A DNA stretch of 64,000 nucleotides from Asterella californica (lineage: Eukaryota > Streptophyta > Marchantiopsida > Marchantiales > Aytoniaceae). Shown here piece by piece: positions 61,199-64,000 of the stretch (the stretch's first letter is position 1; the number at the start of each line of letters is the position of its first letter). Where the stretch lies: the NCBI GenBank assembly GCA_036924285.1, contig JAYKYS010000018.1:186001-250000 (forward strand), read 5' to 3'. The notes beneath the pieces were generated by a model. It made no database searches. It saw only the letters and a program-made list of their open reading frames with translations, and was not told where the DNA came from. The position numbers and the translations under genes were made by a program.

Positions 61199-62114
61199 TG
61201 TAACGACCTATGTTACACATAGGAAGTTTATCTATTAGTAAGGTGTTTAGTTCTAACTAAGTGTTGAGAATGTTTATTTGCTGCCAAAGTACTTTTAGGA
61301 GATATCAAGTTAGTCATGACTAGCTAAAAGTTAGTTATGGTTAAACTTAGCTGTACTTTTGGCAGAATTCAGATATTTGCTAAAGAGTGAGCACTACTAT
61401 CTTGTCATCTTGTCTAAAAGGTAGAAAGGGGGTGGAAAGTATCCCTTATCTCCTTTTTGACTTGATATTAGTGGTTGGATTAAAGTTGTGGACTTTGTGG
61501 GCATTAAAAACAAGAAGAGATTCCACATGTTTCCTTTTTAGTGGGTCCTAGTGTAGAGGGGGGGTGGAAATTCGAGATTCCTTGAGAATATTCCAGAATC
61601 CTTCTAGAAGTTGTTGACTTTGAAGGAATAAGCCCATGTGAAAAGGTAAAAAGCCCATGTGATCAATGCTTTTACCTTAAGTAATATCTTAGTAAAACCC
61701 GGTAAAAGTAGTTCCGGCTGAGTTACCGGAGGGTACCAAAGTAAAAACCTAGAATGTATAAATAGAGGAGTAGAGAAGAGCTCCTCATCCTTGTTTTCAC
61801 ATCGTCGTAATGACAACTTGAGTAATATAGAGAGTGTGGGATATTTTTAGCATGTGAGAACTTGAGAGACGTCGTTAGAATGGAGGATTTTAGTGGATGA
61901 GATTATGGAGATTTTAGTTGATAAGTTTGTGGGTGTATGAATGAGAGTGAACTTAGCATTTTTCCCTTCAAGATTCATGGTGTGCTTCCATCAAAGCCAT
62001 CAGAGGTGACCCCTGAGTGAGAGACAGGCCCGACAGTTGCAGATTCGTGGATGACGATCGTGGAGGTTGAGAGATCGGGGGGTAGTTGATCGTTAGGACC
62101 GCGGAGGGTTTACA
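61199..62114 (+). mobile_element. Element H 5' LTR
   Basis: 916 bp, starting TGTAACGACC and ending GGAGGGTTTACA, followed by a primer binding site. A TATA box (TATAAATAG, 61757-61765) is well placed for a promoter. It is inserted in the element G pol. The left flank is TGCTC (61194-61198); the right flank is outside the window, so the duplication size is untested. Its sequence is unrelated to the A/B/C/F/G LTRs. Confidence 0.75.
61757..61765 (+). promoter_or_regulatory. TATA box in the element H LTR
   Basis: TATAAATAG, a near-perfect plant TATA box in the LTR, about 350 bp before the LTR end. Confidence 0.6.
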
Positions 62115-62118
62115 TTTT

Positions 62119-62135
62119 TGGTTCCGTTGCCGGGA
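62119..62135 (+). other. Primer binding site of element H (tRNA-Glu)
   Basis: TGGTTCCGTTGCCGGGA starts 4 nt after the LTR. It is the exact complement of the 3' end of plant tRNA-Glu (TCCCGGCAACGGAA plus CCA) as I recall it. Confidence 0.75.
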
Positions 62136-62394
62136 CCTCACTTGAAGGGATCGTTGAACGATGTTTAGAGTTCAGTTCTATATTCGACAAAAGGAGATTA
62201 TGAGAGAGCACATGGAGAGAACGTTGGGAGGAGAGAGAGCTAACGCGATGTTAGCAACGTTAGAACCTTTCGTGTATCCCGTAGTGATATATGACGCGTT
62301 CGAAGTCATTCTTTACATCTTGTTCACTTAGAAAGGGTTTGAGGAGAGTTGAAAGGAGGTGCAACAAGAGTTGTAGAGAAGGAGGAGAGAAAAG

Positions 62395-62890
62395 TTATTA
62401 GAGGAGAGAAATTTGTGAGTTTAGAAATTCTGCTCTCTGGAAAATTTGTACAGTCGCTGTCAATCTTTCTGTGAATTTTATTTTCCTGAGAAACTTTCCA
62501 GTGTTTTAGATTGGCTGATAACCTATCTAAGACAAAAGGAATCATAGGAAAAGGTGGTCTAGAGAGGGAGCAATGATTTTTCAAAGTTGAGGGGGTCTAT
62601 TCGTGAGAGTTGAGGAATTCTGTTCTCTGGAAAAAGTTTACAGTCAGTGTCAGATTTTCTGTGAATTTTATTTTCCTGAGAAACTTTCCAGTGTTTTAGA
62701 GTGGCTGATAAGCTATCCAGGACAAAAGAAATCATGAGAAGATGAGGTCTGAAGAGGGAGAAAGGATTTTTCAAAGTGGAGGGGGTTGACAACCATGAGA
62801 GAAGTGAAAATATACAAATTTCAGTTCTCTGAAAATTTGTACAGTCATCACCATCTCTTCTGATTAGAGAAGTTTCTGTTGAAACTTCAT
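62395..62890 (+). repeat. Three tandem leader repeats of about 190 bp in element H
   Basis: A unit containing an ACAGTC segment followed by GTGAATTTTATTTTCCTGAG occurs with spacings of 190 and about 200 bp (anchors 62451, 62641, 62842). The third copy is more diverged. They lie in the untranslated leader between the primer site and the first ORF. Confidence 0.75.
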
Positions 62891-63001
62891 GATTTAGTAG
62901 CTTGGAGGTTGAGCTACTGGAGACCACAAAAATCTTGGAGAGATCTCTTACCAACTAAGAGAGATACGTTTCGGCATACAAGGAGGTCTTGAAGATACGT
63001 C

Positions 63002-63319
63002 ATGGGGAATCCAGTTCGAATGACGAGGTGGAAGAAGAGACGTTTAGGAGTTCGAACAGAGACGGAGAAGCCCAAGTTAAGTATAGATGAGTTACGAACA
63101 CGCATCTATAGCACTTGGGGTGCCCTCTTTACTCTATACGAAGAAGCTTCCGCGACAATTGGCACAGATTTGAAGAAAGTCGAGTTTAAAGCATCATTCA
63201 CTATGGAGGCCACGAATGCTCCTGGTGAAATAGAGTTGGATCCTTACAAGAGCGAGTTCAAGATGTCTGTTGTGATGAGTACAAACGAGGGTGAGGAGGA
63301 TCATATCTTTGATAGTTAA
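63002..63319 (+). CDS. Element H ORF 1, unknown
   Basis: 105 residues from the ATG at 63002, beginning MGNPVRMTRWKKRRLG (basic) with an acidic C-terminus. By position it is the first ORF of the element. No motif is recognised. It could be the start of gag broken by a frameshift, or an accessory frame. Confidence 0.4.
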   Translation: MGNPVRMTRWKKRRLGVRTETEKPKLSIDELRTRIYSTWGALFTLYEEASATIGTDLKKVEFKASFTMEATNAPGEIELDPYKSEFKMSVVMSTNEGEEDHIFDS

Positions 63320-63457
63320 TATTAGATTAGATTTTATTTCGTGTATCGCATGTATAATGCACGATTTCTAATATAAAGCTCGGAAGAGTTAAGAAAGTAA
63401 TGTAGAATTATTTTCCTCTATGATATTTTGTCCACTTAATGGTTGAGAAGGTGCAAC

Positions 63458-63934
63458 ATGAGTGGAAATTCAAAAGATTGGAAAGTTAGACTTAGAAACC
63501 TTCCTCAAGGTTTAGATGTCATAGTAAGTGTCGGAGAAAGTTCGAGAGAGATTATCGTCGAGTTTGAAAACCCTAGTACTAAACCTCAAGTAGAATCGCC
63601 GAGGAGAAGAGTAGAAACCGACTTGTGGTGTTATTTCTGTAGAGGGTTGGGACACAAAGTAGTGAATTGTCCAACTAGAATCAGAACCGAGAGAGCTAAA
63701 GGGAAGCGGGAGTTTACTGATTTGAGTCTTCGAGTGGGTCCATCGTCACCAGCGCCAATTCATCTTCTAGGCGAAGATCCTTGTCCAAGTTGTGGAGTGG
63801 GTGATCTATCAAGAGGACACAAGTGCGTCGATGTGGCCGCCCTACTTACGTCCGTAGTCGAGAAGTTGGACGAGACTCAAAGAGCTGAGACGGAGAAGTT
63901 GTCGACTTCAAAGGAGGACTCGGCTGAGTTGTGA
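63458..63934 (+). CDS. Element H ORF 2, CCHC zinc-knuckle protein
   Basis: 158 residues from the ATG at 63458 (MSGNSKDWK); the frame is open slightly further upstream without an ATG. A retroviral-type CCHC knuckle (CYFCRGLGHKVVNC, C-x2-C-x4-H-x4-C) lies near residue 60. A second Cys/His cluster (CPSCGVGDLSRGHKC) lies near residue 115. The C-terminus is helical and charged. This is a nucleocapsid-like function, probably binding element RNA. It is short for a full gag, and capsid may be missing or encoded upstream in a damaged frame. Pol would follow beyond the window. Confidence 0.6.
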   Translation: MSGNSKDWKVRLRNLPQGLDVIVSVGESSREIIVEFENPSTKPQVESPRRRVETDLWCYFCRGLGHKVVNCPTRIRTERAKGKREFTDLSLRVGPSSPAPIHLLGEDPCPSCGVGDLSRGHKCVDVAALLTSVVEKLDETQRAETEKLSTSKEDSAEL

Positions 63935-64000
63935 TGGAGATCGTCATTCGGATGGTGGAGAAGGCGGTGATGCGACTCAGACTCATGATTACCTTGGGGG

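Noticed and set aside
62395..62890. CRISPR-like array from regular repeats
   Set aside because: Long diverged repeats with no short identical repeat-spacer pattern, in a eukaryotic retroelement leader.

Overview
The window looks like a chromosome segment of a land plant, probably an early-diverging one such as a bryophyte. This rests on one intact ten-exon gene whose deduced protein is clearly a plant-type NAP1-related histone chaperone (NRP/SET family, 26796-31047 +), surrounded by nested Ty3/gypsy LTR retrotransposons and AT-rich intergenic DNA. The species cannot be named from the sequence alone.

Left third (1-22323): nested retroelements. A decayed pol on the minus strand (element A, 1-1990) abuts a decayed pol on the plus strand (element B, 2125-5605) with its 3' LTR (5649-8814). 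Two solo LTRs of a sister subfamily sit in opposite orientations, one in the B integrase (3740-5014) and one in the B LTR (6239-7558). B lies in the remains of a chromodomain-bearing chromovirus (element E, 8815-10358, resuming 21362-22323). A young minus-strand element C forms a tandem array (10359-21357): LTR - gag/protease/pol - LTR - partial gag - partial LTR, bounded by one 4-bp ACGT duplication. C has a gag-protease frame (17026-19578), a canonical -1 frameshift signal before pol, and a pol disabled by an internal RT deletion, a frameshift and a nonsense codon.

Middle (22324-53900): AT-rich intergenic DNA with dispersed repeats, then a GC-richer promoter/leader with two small uORFs, then the NRP gene. 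About 5 kb downstream holds two short tandem duplications and some coding-like patches that may be a decayed gene. From 36 to 50 kb the DNA is AT-rich and apparently gene-free, with several perfect palindromes (one has 43-bp arms) and a group II intron fragment (48740-49020) that suggests transferred organellar DNA. A degenerate copy of a two-ORF module lies at 52043-52466.

Right end (53900-64000): a second nest. A truncated gag (element F) and its repeat-rich LTR (54550-57146) are interrupted by element G (LTR 57147-59176, intact RNase H-integrase 59222-61198). G is in turn interrupted by element H (5' LTR 61199-62114, tRNA-Glu primer site, repeats, and two ORFs, one with a CCHC knuckle). 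The G LTR carries two tandem, mutually related small ORFs.

The most notable signals are recurrent insertion at ACGT with 4-bp duplications, a covarying hairpin at the LTR terminus, a complete -1 frameshift cassette, a tRNA-Val-like segment inside an LTR, and the conserved two-ORF module in the G LTR.
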